From assembly GCF_900129495.1 (NCBI RefSeq), contig NZ_FQVX01000001.1, positions 1,178,001-1,242,000 on the forward strand: 64,000 nt of DNA, read 5' to 3'. Made by a program: the position numbers and the translations under genes. Numbering within the stretch: position 1 is the stretch's first letter; the number at the start of each line of letters is the position of its first letter. Below, piece by piece: positions 17,799 through 26,030 of the stretch. This DNA comes from Geodermatophilus nigrescens (GTDB lineage Bacteria; Actinomycetota; Actinomycetes; Mycobacteriales; Geodermatophilaceae). Below the pieces are notes generated by a model. The model was not told the DNA's origin. It made no database searches and saw only the letters and a list, made by a program, of their open reading frames with translations.

Positions 17799-20384
17799 TC
17801 AGCCCTCGGCGGGCGGGGCCAGCACGACGTCGACCGACAGCGGACCGTCGCCGGCGACCAGCGACAGCGACGCGATCCGCCCGGCGTCGGTGAGGTCGGC
17901 TCGGCCGGCCTCCAGCAGCGGCAGCTGGGCCTCCGGCGCGGTCACCGTGGCGGACTCGACGTCGGCGCGCATCGACACCTTGGCGTCGGACTTCGCCTTG
18001 CGGACCCCGGCCAGCGCGGCGGCCACCACCGGCACGACCTCCGGGTCGCCGCCCGCGGGCAGCTCATCGGCGGAAGGCCAGGACGCGCGGTGCACCGAGC
18101 CTGCCTGCCACCAGGACCAGACCTCCTCGGTGACGAACGGCAGCACCGGCGCGAACAGCCGCAGCTGCACCGACAGCGCCAGCGCCAGCGTGGCCTGCGC
18201 CGACTCGGCCGCAGCCCCCGTGCCGTAGGCGCGGGACTTCACCAGCTCCACGTAGTCGTCGCAGAACGTCCAGAAGAACGACTCGGTGACCTCGAGCGCG
18301 CGGGTGTAGTTGTAGGCCTCCATCGCGGCGGTCGCCTCGTCGACGACGCCGGCCAGCCGGCGCAGCAGCCCGAGGTCGATCGGCTCGGTGACCTGGCCCG
18401 CGGAGAGGTCGGCGGTGACGCCCAGGCCCAGCACGAACTTGCCGACGTTGAGGATCTTCATGGCCAGCCGGCGGCCGACCTTCATCTGCGCCTCGTCGAA
18501 CGGCGAGTCCGCGCCCGGGCGGGCGCCGGCGGCGCGCCACCGGACGGCGTCGGTGCCGTAGCGCTCCAGCACGTCGACCGGGGTGACGACGTTGCCCTTC
18601 GACTTCGACATCTTCTTGCGGTCGGGGTCGACGACGAAGCCGGAGATGGTGGCGTGCGTCCACGGCACCGCACCGAACTCGAAGTGCGAGCGGACGACGG
18701 TCGAGAACAGCCAGGTCCGGATGATGTCGTGTGCCTGCGGCCGCTGGTCCATCGGGAAGACGTGCGCGAACAGCTCCGAGTCGGTGTCCCAGCCCGACGC
18801 CACCTGCGGCGACAGCGACGACGTCGCCCAGGTGTCCATGACGTCGGGGTCGGCCATGAACCCGCCCGGGACGCCGCGCTGCGACTCGTCGTAGCCCTCG
18901 GGCACGTCCGAGGACGGGTCCACCGGCAGCGACGCCTCCGGCGCGAGCAGCGGCGCGGAGTAGTCCGGCTCGCCGGCGTCGTCGAGCCGGTACCAGACCG
19001 GGAACGGGACGCCGAAGAACCGCTGCCGGCTGATCAGCCAGTCGCCGTTGAGGCCCTCGACCCAGTTCTCGTAGCGGTGCCGCATGTGCTCGGGCACCCA
19101 CTGGATCTCCCGGCCGCGGGCGACCAGGGCGTCCCGGAGCGACGCGTCGCGCCCGCCGTTGCGGATGTACCACTGCCGCGTGGTGACGATCTCGAGCGGG
19201 CGCTCGCCCTTCTCGAAGAACTTCACCGGGTGGGTGATGGCCTTCGGCTCGCCCTGCAGGTCGCCGCTCTCCCGCAGCAGCTCCACGATCCGCTGCTGGG
19301 CGCTGAACGCCGTCTTCCCGGCGAGCTCGGCGTAGACGTCGGCGGGCACGCCGTCGGGGGCGTCGGCGACGAAGCGGCCGTCCCAGCCGACGACGGCGCG
19401 GGTGGGCAGCTGCAGCTCGCGCCACCAGGTGACGTCGTTGAGGTCGCCGAAGGTGCAGATCATCGCGATGCCCGAGCCCTTGTCCGGCTCGGCGAGGCGG
19501 TGCGCGACCACGGGCACCTCGACGCCGAACAGCGGCGTGCGCACCGTCTGCCCGAACAGCGGCCGGTACCGCTCGTCGTCGGGGTGGGCGACCAGCGCCA
19601 CGCACGCCGGCAGCAGCTCGGGCCGGGTGGTCTCGATGGAGACGGGGCCCTCGGGGCCGGCGAACGCGATCCGGTGGTAGGCGCCGGGCCGCTCGCGGTC
19701 CTCGAGCTCGGCCTGCGCGACGGCGGTGCGGAAGGTGACGTCCCAGAGGGTCGGCGCCTCCTGCGCGTAGGCCTCACCACGCGCCAGGTTGTGCAGGAAC
19801 ATGCGCTGCGCGGTGGCCCGGGAGGTGGCCGAGATCGTCCGGTAGACGTTCGACCAGTCCACGGACAGGCCCACCCGGCGCCACAGCTGCTCGAAGGCGC
19901 GCTCGTCCTCCTCGGTCAGCCGCTCGCACAGCTCGACGAAGTTCCGCCGCGAGACCGGCACCTGGTCCTTGCCGGGCTTCGCCGGCGGCTCGAAGGACGG
20001 GTCGTAGGGGAGGGCGGGGTCACAGCGCACGCCGTAGTAGTTCTGCACCCGCCGCTCGGTCGGCAGGCCGTTGTCGTCCCAGCCCATCGGGTAGAAGACG
20101 TGCTTGCCGCGCATGCGCTGGTAGCGGGCGACGATGTCGGTGTGCGTGTAGCTGAACACGTGGCCCACGTGCAGTGACCCGCTCGCGGTCGGCGGCGGGG
20201 TGTCGATCGAGTAGACGTCGGAGCGCGGGGCGGCCAGCGCGGCGGCGCGGTCGAACGCGTAGGTGTCCTGCTCGGCCCAGCGGGCCACCCAGGTGTCCTC
20301 GAGACCGTCGAGGGTGGGCTTGTCGGGTACGCCCGCTCCGGCTCCCGGAGCGGTGCTGACCGGGGTGCGGGTGTCGGCGACCAT
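17799..20384 (-). CDS. valS: Valyl-tRNA synthetase, type 2 (archaeal-like)
   Basis: 861 residues, class I. The HIGH-like motif [16 protein letters not shown] is near residue 70 and KMSKSKGN near 570. It has [16 protein letters not shown] where the common bacterial enzyme has a GxDHAG-type motif, and lacks the long C-terminal coiled coil, both marks of the type 2 ValS found in archaea, Rickettsia and some actinobacteria. It charges tRNA-Val and edits misactivated Thr via the inserted CP1 domain. ATG 20384 is chosen because TAGGAT (20392-20397 on the minus strand) ends 7 nt before it and overlaps the alternative ATG at 20393. It is divergent from folC. Confidence 0.96.
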   Translation of the reverse strand: MVADTRTPVSTAPGAGAGVPDKPTLDGLEDTWVARWAEQDTYAFDRAAALAAPRSDVYSIDTPPPTASGSLHVGHVFSYTHTDIVARYQRMRGKHVFYPMGWDDNGLPTERRVQNYYGVRCDPALPYDPSFEPPAKPGKDQVPVSRRNFVELCERLTEEDERAFEQLWRRVGLSVDWSNVYRTISATSRATAQRMFLHNLARGEAYAQEAPTLWDVTFRTAVAQAELEDRERPGAYHRIAFAGPEGPVSIETTRPELLPACVALVAHPDDERYRPLFGQTVRTPLFGVEVPVVAHRLAEPDKGSGIAMICTFGDLNDVTWWRELQLPTRAVVGWDGRFVADAPDGVPADVYAELAGKTAFSAQQRIVELLRESGDLQGEPKAITHPVKFFEKGERPLEIVTTRQWYIRNGGRDASLRDALVARGREIQWVPEHMRHRYENWVEGLNGDWLISRQRFFGVPFPVWYRLDDAGEPDYSAPLLAPEASLPVDPSSDVPEGYDESQRGVPGGFMADPDVMDTWATSSLSPQVASGWDTDSELFAHVFPMDQRPQAHDIIRTWLFSTVVRSHFEFGAVPWTHATISGFVVDPDRKKMSKSKGNVVTPVDVLERYGTDAVRWRAAGARPGADSPFDEAQMKVGRRLAMKILNVGKFVLGLGVTADLSAGQVTEPIDLGLLRRLAGVVDEATAAMEAYNYTRALEVTESFFWTFCDDYVELVKSRAYGTGAAAESAQATLALALSVQLRLFAPVLPFVTEEVWSWWQAGSVHRASWPSADELPAGGDPEVVPVVAAALAGVRKAKSDAKVSMRADVESATVTAPEAQLPLLEAGRADLTDAGRIASLSLVAGDGPLSVDVVLAPPAEG

Positions 20385-20391
20385 GGCCTCC

Positions 20392-20397
20392 ATCCTA
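20392..20397 (-). promoter_or_regulatory. -10 hexamer TAGGAT of valS
   Basis: Read on the minus strand, TAGGAT ends 7 nt before ATG 20384. It overlaps the upstream ATG 20393, arguing that the downstream ATG is the real start. No T-box can fit in the 42-bp gap to folC. Confidence 0.45.
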
Positions 20398-20426
20398 GGA
20401 ACCCGGTGGCTGGCATCCTGGGGAGG

Positions 20427-21767
20427 ATGAGCAGCGACCTGTCACGCGTGGAGAAGGAGCTGCTGGCGCGCTGGCCGGAGACGCGGCTGGAGCCCTCGCT
20501 CGGCCGCATCGCCGCCCTCGTCGACCTGCTCGGCAGCCCGCACCGGGCCTACCCGGTGGTGCAGGTGGCCGGCACCAACGGCAAGACGACGACGGCGCGG
20601 ATGGTCGACGAGCTGCTGCGCGGCTTCGGCCTGCGCGTCGGCCGGTTCACCAGCCCGCACCTGCAGTCGGTGCGCGAGCGGATCGTCCTCGACGGCGAGC
20701 CCGTCGACGCCGAGCGGTTCGTCGAGACCTACGACGACATCGCGCCGTACGTCCAGATGGTCGACGCCGCCGGCGAGCACCCGATGAGCTTCTTCGAGGT
20801 CACCGTCGGCATGGCGTACGCGCTGTTCGCCGAGGCGCCGGTCGACGTCGCCGTCATCGAGGTCGGCATGGGCGGCACGTGGGACGCCACCAACGTCGTC
20901 GACGCGCGGGTCGCCGTCGTGACGCCGGTGTCCCTGGACCACGCCGAGTACCTGGGCCCCGACGTGACGACCATCGCCGGCGAGAAGGCCGGGATCATCA
21001 AGCCCGACGCGATCGCCGTCCTCGCCCGCCAGCAGCCCGGCGCGCTCGACGCCCTGGTGCGCCGCGCCGTCGAGGTGGAGGCCGTGGTGGCCCGCGAGGG
21101 CACCGAGTTCGGCGTGCTCGACCGGAAGGTCGCCGTCGGCGGGCAGCAGCTGCGGCTGCAGGGCCTGGGCGGGGAGTACGAGGACGTCTACCTCCCGCTG
21201 TTCGGTGCGCACCAGGCGCAGAACGCCGCCACCGCGCTGGCCGCCGTCGAGGCGTTCCTCGGCGCGGGCGCGGCCACCGGGCCGGTCGACGTCGAGACGG
21301 TGCGCGCCGCCTTCGCCGCCGTGCGCTCGCCCGGCCGGCTGGAGCGGGTGCGCACCAGCCCCAGCGTGCTCGTCGACGCCGCCCACAACCCGGCCGGGAT
21401 GGCCGCCACCGTCGAGGCGATCCGGGAGTCCTTCGACTTCACCCGGCTCGTCGGCGTCGTCGCCTGCGTGCGCGGCAAGGACGTCGAGGGGATGCTGCGC
21501 GAGCTGGAGACCGTCTGCGCCGAGCTGGTCGTCACGGAGAACGGCTCGGCGCGGTCGATGCCCGCCGACGAGCTCGGCGCGCTCGCCGTCGACGTCTTCG
21601 GCGCCGACCGGGTGAGCGTGTCGCCGCGGCTGCCCGAGGCGATCACCGAGGCGATCGAGCTGGCCGAGGCCGGTCCCGACGACGCCCTCGGCGGCTCCGG
21701 CGTGCTCGTCACCGGCAGCGTGATCACCGCGGGGGAGGCCCGCACCGTGCTCGGCGGGACCGCGTGA
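20427..21767 (+). CDS. folC: Bifunctional folylpolyglutamate/dihydrofolate synthase
   Basis: 446 residues. The P-loop [10 protein letters not shown] is at residues 47-56, the FTSPHL loop at about 78, [10 protein letters not shown] and [14 protein letters not shown] follow, and the C-terminal domain begins with RLERV ... DAAHNPAGM. It adds glutamate to dihydropteroate to give dihydrofolate, and to tetrahydrofolates for retention. ATG 20427 has GGGGAGG directly adjoining, with no spacer, so translation may be leaderless. The stop overlaps the next GTG by 4 bp (GTGA), an arrangement shared with Mycobacterium (folC-Rv2446c). Confidence 0.96.
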   Translation: MSSDLSRVEKELLARWPETRLEPSLGRIAALVDLLGSPHRAYPVVQVAGTNGKTTTARMVDELLRGFGLRVGRFTSPHLQSVRERIVLDGEPVDAERFVETYDDIAPYVQMVDAAGEHPMSFFEVTVGMAYALFAEAPVDVAVIEVGMGGTWDATNVVDARVAVVTPVSLDHAEYLGPDVTTIAGEKAGIIKPDAIAVLARQQPGALDALVRRAVEVEAVVAREGTEFGVLDRKVAVGGQQLRLQGLGGEYEDVYLPLFGAHQAQNAATALAAVEAFLGAGAATGPVDVETVRAAFAAVRSPGRLERVRTSPSVLVDAAHNPAGMAATVEAIRESFDFTRLVGVVACVRGKDVEGMLRELETVCAELVVTENGSARSMPADELGALAVDVFGADRVSVSPRLPEAITEAIELAEAGPDDALGGSGVLVTGSVITAGEARTVLGGTA

Positions 21768-22153
21768 CGGCGCCCGACCCGGTCCGCGCCGCGCGGGCGC
21801 TGCGCGGCGCGGCCGCCGCCGTCCTGCTGCTCGAGGGCATCGCCGTGCTGTTCGTGCCGCGGGCCATCGCGCAGACCGAGGCGGGCCTCGGCGGCGCCCG
21901 GCTGACGATCCTGCTCGTCCTGGCGCTGCTCCTGGTGCTGGCCAGCGGCATCCAGCGGCGGCCGCGCGGCCTGGAGATCGGCACCGCGCTGCAGGTCCCG
22001 CTGCTGCTGACCGGCCTGATCGACGCCTCGATGTGGTTCGTCGGCGGGCTGTTCCTGCTCATCTGGCTGTACCTGCTGCAGATCCGCAAGGACCTGCTGG
22101 GCTCCCCGTTCCGCGAGCCCACCGCGCCGCCGGAGGCGCCCCCCGGCAGCTAG
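21764..22153 (+). CDS. DUF4233 membrane protein downstream of folC
   Basis: 129 residues with four hydrophobic segments (about 12-32, 45-62, 74-92, 94-108) and a Pro-rich C-terminus. It corresponds in position and type to M. tuberculosis Rv2446c. It is translationally coupled to folC by a 4-bp overlap. Function unknown; the conserved linkage to folC is the only clue. Its TAG stop forms, with the TAG of the convergent gene, a single shared CTAG at 22150-22153. Confidence 0.9.
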   Translation: MTAPDPVRAARALRGAAAAVLLLEGIAVLFVPRAIAQTEAGLGGARLTILLVLALLLVLASGIQRRPRGLEIGTALQVPLLLTGLIDASMWFVGGLFLLIWLYLLQIRKDLLGSPFREPTAPPEAPPGS

Positions 22154-22689
22154 GCCGCGTCGGAGGCGCCGTCGAGCGCGTCCCGCAGCCGAACGACGTC
22201 GGTGCCCAGCGAGCGCAGCACCCGCTGCACCACCGGGTCGGCGACGGCGAGGACGCCGACGACGAGGTGCCCGGTGTCGATGACCCGCGCCCGGCGCCGG
22301 CGCGGCTGCGCCAGGACGTGCCGGAGCGCGGCCTCCAGCGCCCGCTTGGCGCCATCGGTGAAGGGCAGGTGGCCGGTGCGGACGCCCGGTGCCCGGTCGA
22401 GCGCGCCGGCGCCGAACGCCGACTCCGCCGCCGCGCGCACCCGGTCGAGGTCGATGCCGACGGCGGCCAGCGCGTCGGCGTCCAGCGGCCCGGCCGACCG
22501 GGTCAGCGCGTCGCGGACGGTGGCGTGGTCGAGGCCGGCGGCGCGCAGGGCCGCCCCGCCGCGGCCGGGGTCGCGGGCCAGCGCGAGCAGCAGGTGCACC
22601 GGCTCGATGCGCCCGGCCCGCAGGCCGCGGGCCTCCTCCTGGGCCACGACCACCGCGGTGCGGGCCTCCTGGGCGAAGCGTTCGAACAC
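22150..22689 (-). CDS. Clp amino-terminal (Clp_N) domain protein without ATPase
   Basis: 179 residues composed of two Clp_N repeats: [37 protein letters not shown] (residues 2-38) and the second starting around [18 protein letters not shown], with [11 protein letters not shown] matching the GTEHLLLGLL position. No AAA+ module follows. In ClpC the domain binds substrates and adaptors, so a free-standing copy could compete for, or present, substrates; this is inference. It starts with GTG 1 nt after the stop of the small HTH gene, so the two form one operon under the twin operators at 22914-22960. Confidence 0.88.
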   Translation of the reverse strand: MFERFAQEARTAVVVAQEEARGLRAGRIEPVHLLLALARDPGRGGAALRAAGLDHATVRDALTRSAGPLDADALAAVGIDLDRVRAAAESAFGAGALDRAPGVRTGHLPFTDGAKRALEAALRHVLAQPRRRRARVIDTGHLVVGVLAVADPVVQRVLRSLGTDVVRLRDALDGASDAA

Positions 22690-22690
22690 C

Positions 22691-22912
22691 TCAGACGTCC
22701 TTCCTGCTCCGGGCGTGCTTCTTGTGGACGGCCTGCCGGCTGACGCCGAGGGCCCCGGCGATCTGCTGCCACGACCAGCCGCGCGCCCGCGCGTTGCCGA
22801 CCTGCAGCGCCTCGAGGCGCTCTGCCAGCTCGCGCAGCGCCCGGACGGCGCGCAGGCCGGTGTCCGGGTCGTCGGCCGCGGCTGCGGTGGTGACGTCGGT
22901 AGGAGTGGCCAT
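22691..22912 (-). CDS. Small helix-turn-helix regulator paired with Clp_N protein
   Basis: 73 residues. A helical segment ([23 protein letters not shown]) is followed by a clear [26 protein letters not shown] at about 45-67 and a basic tail. It is likely the repressor of its own operon: two perfect TGTCAAC-N4-GTTGACA palindromes cover its predicted promoter. Read on the minus strand, TTGACA (22946-22941), a 17-nt spacer, GATGGT and 6 nt lead directly to the ATG, so the transcript should be leaderless. The partner Clp_N protein could sense proteotoxic or other stress; unproven. Confidence 0.88.
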   Translation of the reverse strand: MATPTDVTTAAAADDPDTGLRAVRALRELAERLEALQVGNARARGWSWQQIAGALGVSRQAVHKKHARSRKDV

Positions 22913-22913
22913 G

Positions 22914-22931
22914 TGTCAACCATCGTTGACA
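22914..22931. promoter_or_regulatory. Operator 1 of HTH/Clp_N operon
   Basis: TGTCAAC-CATC-GTTGACA, perfect 7-bp arms, overlapping the predicted -10 and the first bases before the HTH start codon. Confidence 0.75.
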
Positions 22932-22940
22932 TCCGGCCCG

Positions 22941-22960
22941 GTGTCAACCCGGGTTGACAC
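22941..22960. promoter_or_regulatory. Operator 2 of HTH/Clp_N operon
   Basis: GTGTCAACCCGGGTTGACAC, a perfect 20-bp palindrome, overlapping the minus-strand -35 TTGACA. Its centre is 28 bp from that of operator 1. It is also close to the ndk promoter, which it might affect. Confidence 0.75.
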
Positions 22961-22971
22961 GCGACGTCCCG

Positions 22972-22977
22972 TAGGGT
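22972..22977 (+). promoter_or_regulatory. -10 hexamer TAGGGT of ndk
   Basis: TAGGGT ends 8 nt before GTG 22986, fitting a leaderless ndk transcript. The plus-strand TTGACA in operator 2 is only 12 nt upstream, too close for a standard -35. Confidence 0.45.
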
Positions 22978-22985
22978 GCCGCCTC

Positions 22986-23393
22986 GTGACTGATCGCACC
23001 CTGGTCCTCGTCAAGCCCGACGGCGTCGCCCGCGGCCTGGTCGGAGAGGTCGTCTCGCGGCTGGAGGCCAAGGGCCTGCGCCTGGTGGCCGCCGAGCTGC
23101 GCACCCTGACCCGCGAGGTCGCCGAGGAGCACTACGGCGAGCACCGCGAGAAGCCCTTCTTCGGCTCGCTGGTCGAGTTCATCACCGGCGGCCCGCTCCT
23201 CGCCCTCGTCGTCGAGGGCCCGCGCGCCGTCGAGGCGTTCCGCGCGCTGGCCGGCGCCACCGACCCGGTGAAGGCCGCCCCCGGCACCATCCGCGGCGAC
23301 TTCGCCCTCGAGGTGCAGTCCAACATCGTCCACGGCTCGGACTCCGCCGAGTCGGCCGCGCGCGAGATCGGGCTGTTCTTCCCCGGTCTGTAA
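22986..23393 (+). CDS. ndk: Nucleoside diphosphate kinase
   Basis: 135 residues, standard length. Lys10 in LVKPDG, the active-site His116 in NIVHGSDS, and GTIRGDF are in place. It transfers phosphate between nucleoside tri- and diphosphates through phospho-His, balancing NTP pools in the cytoplasm. In M. tuberculosis ndkA also follows folC and Rv2446c; here the HTH/Clp_N operon has been inserted between. The start is GTG, with no Shine-Dalgarno sequence and TAGGGT 8 nt upstream. Confidence 0.97.
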   Translation: MTDRTLVLVKPDGVARGLVGEVVSRLEAKGLRLVAAELRTLTREVAEEHYGEHREKPFFGSLVEFITGGPLLALVVEGPRAVEAFRALAGATDPVKAAPGTIRGDFALEVQSNIVHGSDSAESAAREIGLFFPGL

Positions 23394-23436
23394 TCGGGTG
23401 GACCGCGCCCCTGGGGCCCGGGTGAGCATGGGAGCC

Positions 23437-24390
23437 ATGGCAGAACCGCTCGTCCGGGCCCGGGGGCTGGTCAAGCGCTTCGGCACGTACACCGCCGTCG
23501 ACGGCATCGACGTCGACATCGCGCCCGGCCAGGCCTTCGGCTTCCTCGGGCCCAACGGCGCGGGCAAGAGCACGACCATGCGGATGGTGGGTGCGGTCTC
23601 CCCGCCCACCGCGGGCGAGCTGCGCATCCTCGGCATGGACCCGGCCGTCGACGGCCCGGCCATCCGCGCCCGGCTCGGCGTCGTCCCGCAGACCGACAAC
23701 CTCGACCTCGAGCTCACGGTCGCCGAGAACCTGCTGGTCTACGGCCGGTACTTCGGCCTGCCGCGGGCCGTCGTCCGCGAGCGGACGGCGGAGCTGCTCG
23801 ACTTCGTCCAGCTCGCCGACCGGGCCGGCGACCGCGTCGAGCCGCTGTCGGGCGGCATGCGCCGGCGGGTGACCATCGCCCGCGCGCTGGTCAACGACCC
23901 CGACGTCGTCCTGCTCGACGAGCCCACCACCGGCCTGGACCCGCAGGCCCGGCACGTGCTGTGGGAGCGGCTCTACCGGCTCAAGCAGCGCGGGGTGACC
24001 CTCGTGCTCACCACGCACTACATGGACGAGGCCGAGCAGCTGTGCGACCGGCTGGTGGTCATGGACCGCGGCCGGATCGCCGCCGAGGGCAGCCCCGCGG
24101 AGCTCATCGCCACCTGGTCGACCCGCGAGGTCTGCGAGCTGCGCTTCCCGCTGACCGAGGGCGGGCCCGGGCCCGCCGCGCACGCCGACGCCCTGGCGCC
24201 GCTGGTCGCCCGCGGGCTGGCCGAGCGGGTGGAGGTGCTGCCCGACCGGCTGCTGCTCTACACCGCCGACGGCGACGCGGCCCTGTCGGCGGTGCTGGCG
24301 CACGGGCTGCAGCCGGTCTCCTCGCTGGTGCGGCGCAGCTCGCTGGAGGACGTCTTCCTCCGCCTCACCGGCCGCACCCTGGTGGACTGA
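23437..24390 (+). CDS. ABC transporter ATP-binding protein, DrrA/NodI-like
   Basis: 317 residues. Walker A GPNGAGKST, Q-loop VVPQTDNLD, signature LSGGMRRRVTIARAL, Walker B VVLLDEPTTGLDP and the switch His in LTTHYMDEAEQ are all intact. The C-terminal ~80 residues form the extra domain found in ABC-2 exporters of the DrrA/NodI group. With the two following permeases it should export a lipophilic or polysaccharide-like substrate; the substrate is not evident. ATG 23437 is preferred; upstream in-frame starts (23428, 23398) exist. The next gene begins 3 bp after the stop. Confidence 0.92.
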   Translation: MAEPLVRARGLVKRFGTYTAVDGIDVDIAPGQAFGFLGPNGAGKSTTMRMVGAVSPPTAGELRILGMDPAVDGPAIRARLGVVPQTDNLDLELTVAENLLVYGRYFGLPRAVVRERTAELLDFVQLADRAGDRVEPLSGGMRRRVTIARALVNDPDVVLLDEPTTGLDPQARHVLWERLYRLKQRGVTLVLTTHYMDEAEQLCDRLVVMDRGRIAAEGSPAELIATWSTREVCELRFPLTEGGPGPAAHADALAPLVARGLAERVEVLPDRLLLYTADGDAALSAVLAHGLQPVSSLVRRSSLEDVFLRLTGRTLVD

Positions 24391-24392
24391 CC

Positions 24393-25166
24393 GTGCCCAG
24401 CGCCGCGGCGGTCTCCTTCTTCCGCCAGCGCCTCACCGCGCACCGCCACTACTGGCGCAGCAGCGCGATCGGCAGCGTGCTGGAGCCGGTGCTCTTCCTC
24501 GCCGCGATGGGCCTGACCCTCGGCGCGCTGGTCGACCGCGGCCCCGGCGTGCCCGGTGGCGCCGGCTACCTCGCCTTCCTCGCACCCGGCCTGCTCGTGG
24601 CCGCCGCCATGCAGACCGCCACCGGCGAGTCGAGCTACCCGGTGCTCGGCGCCATCAAGTGGGACCGCGTCTACGAGGCGGTGCTGGCCACCCCGGCCTG
24701 CGCCGTCGACCTGCTCGCCGGGCACCTGCTCTACGTCGGGTTCCGGGTGGCGACGTCGGCCACCGCCTTCCTCCTCGTCCTGCTGCTCTTCGGCGCCGCG
24801 GAGAGCCCGCTGGTGGTGCTCGCCGTGCCGGTCGCGCTGCTCACCGGGCTGGCGTTCGCCGCGCCGGTCACGGCCATGGCCGCCCGGCTGGAGGAGGACG
24901 CCGCGTTCGCCGCGCTGCAGCGCTTCCTCGTCGTCCCGCTGTTCCTGTTCAGCGGCACGTTCTTCCCGGTCAGCCAGCTGCCGGCGGCGCTGGAGTGGTT
25001 CGCGTACGCCACCCCGCTGTGGCACGGGGTCACCCTGGCGCGGGAGCTGGCGCTGGGCACCGTCGACGGCGGCTCGGCGCTGCTGCACCTGGGCTACCTG
25101 CTGGCGTGGACGGCGGCCTGGGCGGCGCTGGCGGCCCGCGCGCTGGAGCGGCGGCTGGTCCGGTGA
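24393..25166 (+). CDS. ABC-2 type permease, NodJ-like
   Basis: 257 residues with six hydrophobic helices beginning at about residue 26. It has the ABC2 membrane signatures GYLAFLAPGLLVAAAMQ and LFLFSGTFFPVSQLPAALEWFAYATPLWHGVTLAREL, close to NodJ/DrrB permeases. It forms the membrane channel with the ATPase upstream and probably pairs with the next permease as a heterodimer. GTG 24393 starts 3 bp after the ATPase stop and the gene overlaps the following one by 4 bp. Confidence 0.9.
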   Translation: MPSAAAVSFFRQRLTAHRHYWRSSAIGSVLEPVLFLAAMGLTLGALVDRGPGVPGGAGYLAFLAPGLLVAAAMQTATGESSYPVLGAIKWDRVYEAVLATPACAVDLLAGHLLYVGFRVATSATAFLLVLLLFGAAESPLVVLAVPVALLTGLAFAAPVTAMAARLEEDAAFAALQRFLVVPLFLFSGTFFPVSQLPAALEWFAYATPLWHGVTLARELALGTVDGGSALLHLGYLLAWTAAWAALAARALERRLVR

Positions 25167-26017
25167 CGGCGTCCCCGACCCCCGCGACCCCCGCGCCCGC
25201 GATCCCCGCCCCGGTGGCCCTGCTGCTGCGGGTCGTGCCGCTGTACCCGCTCTCGCCCCGCCGGGCCGGGCAGCTCGTGTACCGCAACCTGCTCGTGGCC
25301 CGGCGCAGTTGGCTGGTGTTCGTCTCCGGCTTCTTCGAGCCGTTCTTCTACCTGCTGTCGATCGGCGTGGGCATCGGTGCCCTGGTCGGCGACGTGGTCA
25401 CCGACACCGGCGCGGCGCTGACCTACCAGGAGTTCGTCGCGCCGGCGCTGCTCGCCTCGGCGGCGATGAACGGCGCGGTCTACGACGCCGTGTTCAACCT
25501 CTACTTCAAGCTGAGGCACGCCAAGACCTACGACGCCGTGCTGGCCACGCCGCTGTCGGCCGCGGACACCGCGGTGGGGGAGACCGTCTGGGCGCTGCTG
25601 CGCGGCGCGGTCTACTCGACGGCGTTCCTGCTGGTGATGCTCGCGATGGGCCTGGTCGGCTCGTGGTGGGCGCTGCTCGCGCTGCCGGCCGCGGTGCTCA
25701 TCGGCTTCGCCTTCGCCGCGGTGGGCCTCGCCGCCACCACCTGGCTGCGCGGCTGGCAGGACTTCGAGTTCGTGCAGGTCGCCGTGCTGCCGCTGTTCCT
25801 GTTCTCGACCACCTTCTACCCGCTGTCGACCTATCCGCGGGCGCTGCAGGTGCTGGTCGAGTGCACGCCGCTCTACCACGGCATCGAGCTGGTCCGGGGG
25901 CTCGTGACCGGCGACGTCCGCTGGGGCCTGCTCGGGTCGGCGGCCTACCTGGTGGTCATGGGCGTCGCCGGGCTGGCCGTCGGCGCCCGCCGCCTGGAGC
26001 GGCTGCTGCTGCGCTGA
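25163..26017 (+). CDS. ABC-2 type permease, NodJ-like
   Basis: 284 residues, with a Pro/Ala-rich N-terminus, the entry motif YRNLLVARRSWLVFVSGFFEPFFYLLSIGVGIGAL and then six hydrophobic helices ending in GARRLERLLLR. It resembles the preceding permease (KTYDAVLATPLSAADTAVGE against RVYEAVLATPACAVDLLAG), suggesting tandem duplication and a heterodimeric exporter. It starts at GTG 25163 overlapping the previous stop. Its TGA is in one arm of the 16-bp palindrome 26015-26030 shared with the stop of the convergent gene. Confidence 0.9.
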   Translation: MTASPTPATPAPAIPAPVALLLRVVPLYPLSPRRAGQLVYRNLLVARRSWLVFVSGFFEPFFYLLSIGVGIGALVGDVVTDTGAALTYQEFVAPALLASAAMNGAVYDAVFNLYFKLRHAKTYDAVLATPLSAADTAVGETVWALLRGAVYSTAFLLVMLAMGLVGSWWALLALPAAVLIGFAFAAVGLAATTWLRGWQDFEFVQVAVLPLFLFSTTFYPLSTYPRALQVLVECTPLYHGIELVRGLVTGDVRWGLLGSAAYLVVMGVAGLAVGARRLERLLLR

Positions 26018-26030
26018 CGCTCGCGCGTCA
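26015..26030. terminator. Small hairpin containing both convergent stop codons
   Basis: TGACGC-TCGC-GCGTCA: each arm supplies the TGA stop of one of the two converging genes. Perfect 6-bp arms and 4-nt loop; a weak bidirectional terminator at best. Confidence 0.35.

Noticed and set aside
20385..20426. T-box riboswitch before valS
   Set aside because: The gap between divergent valS and folC is 42 bp, far too short for a T-box, and no specifier stem is seen.
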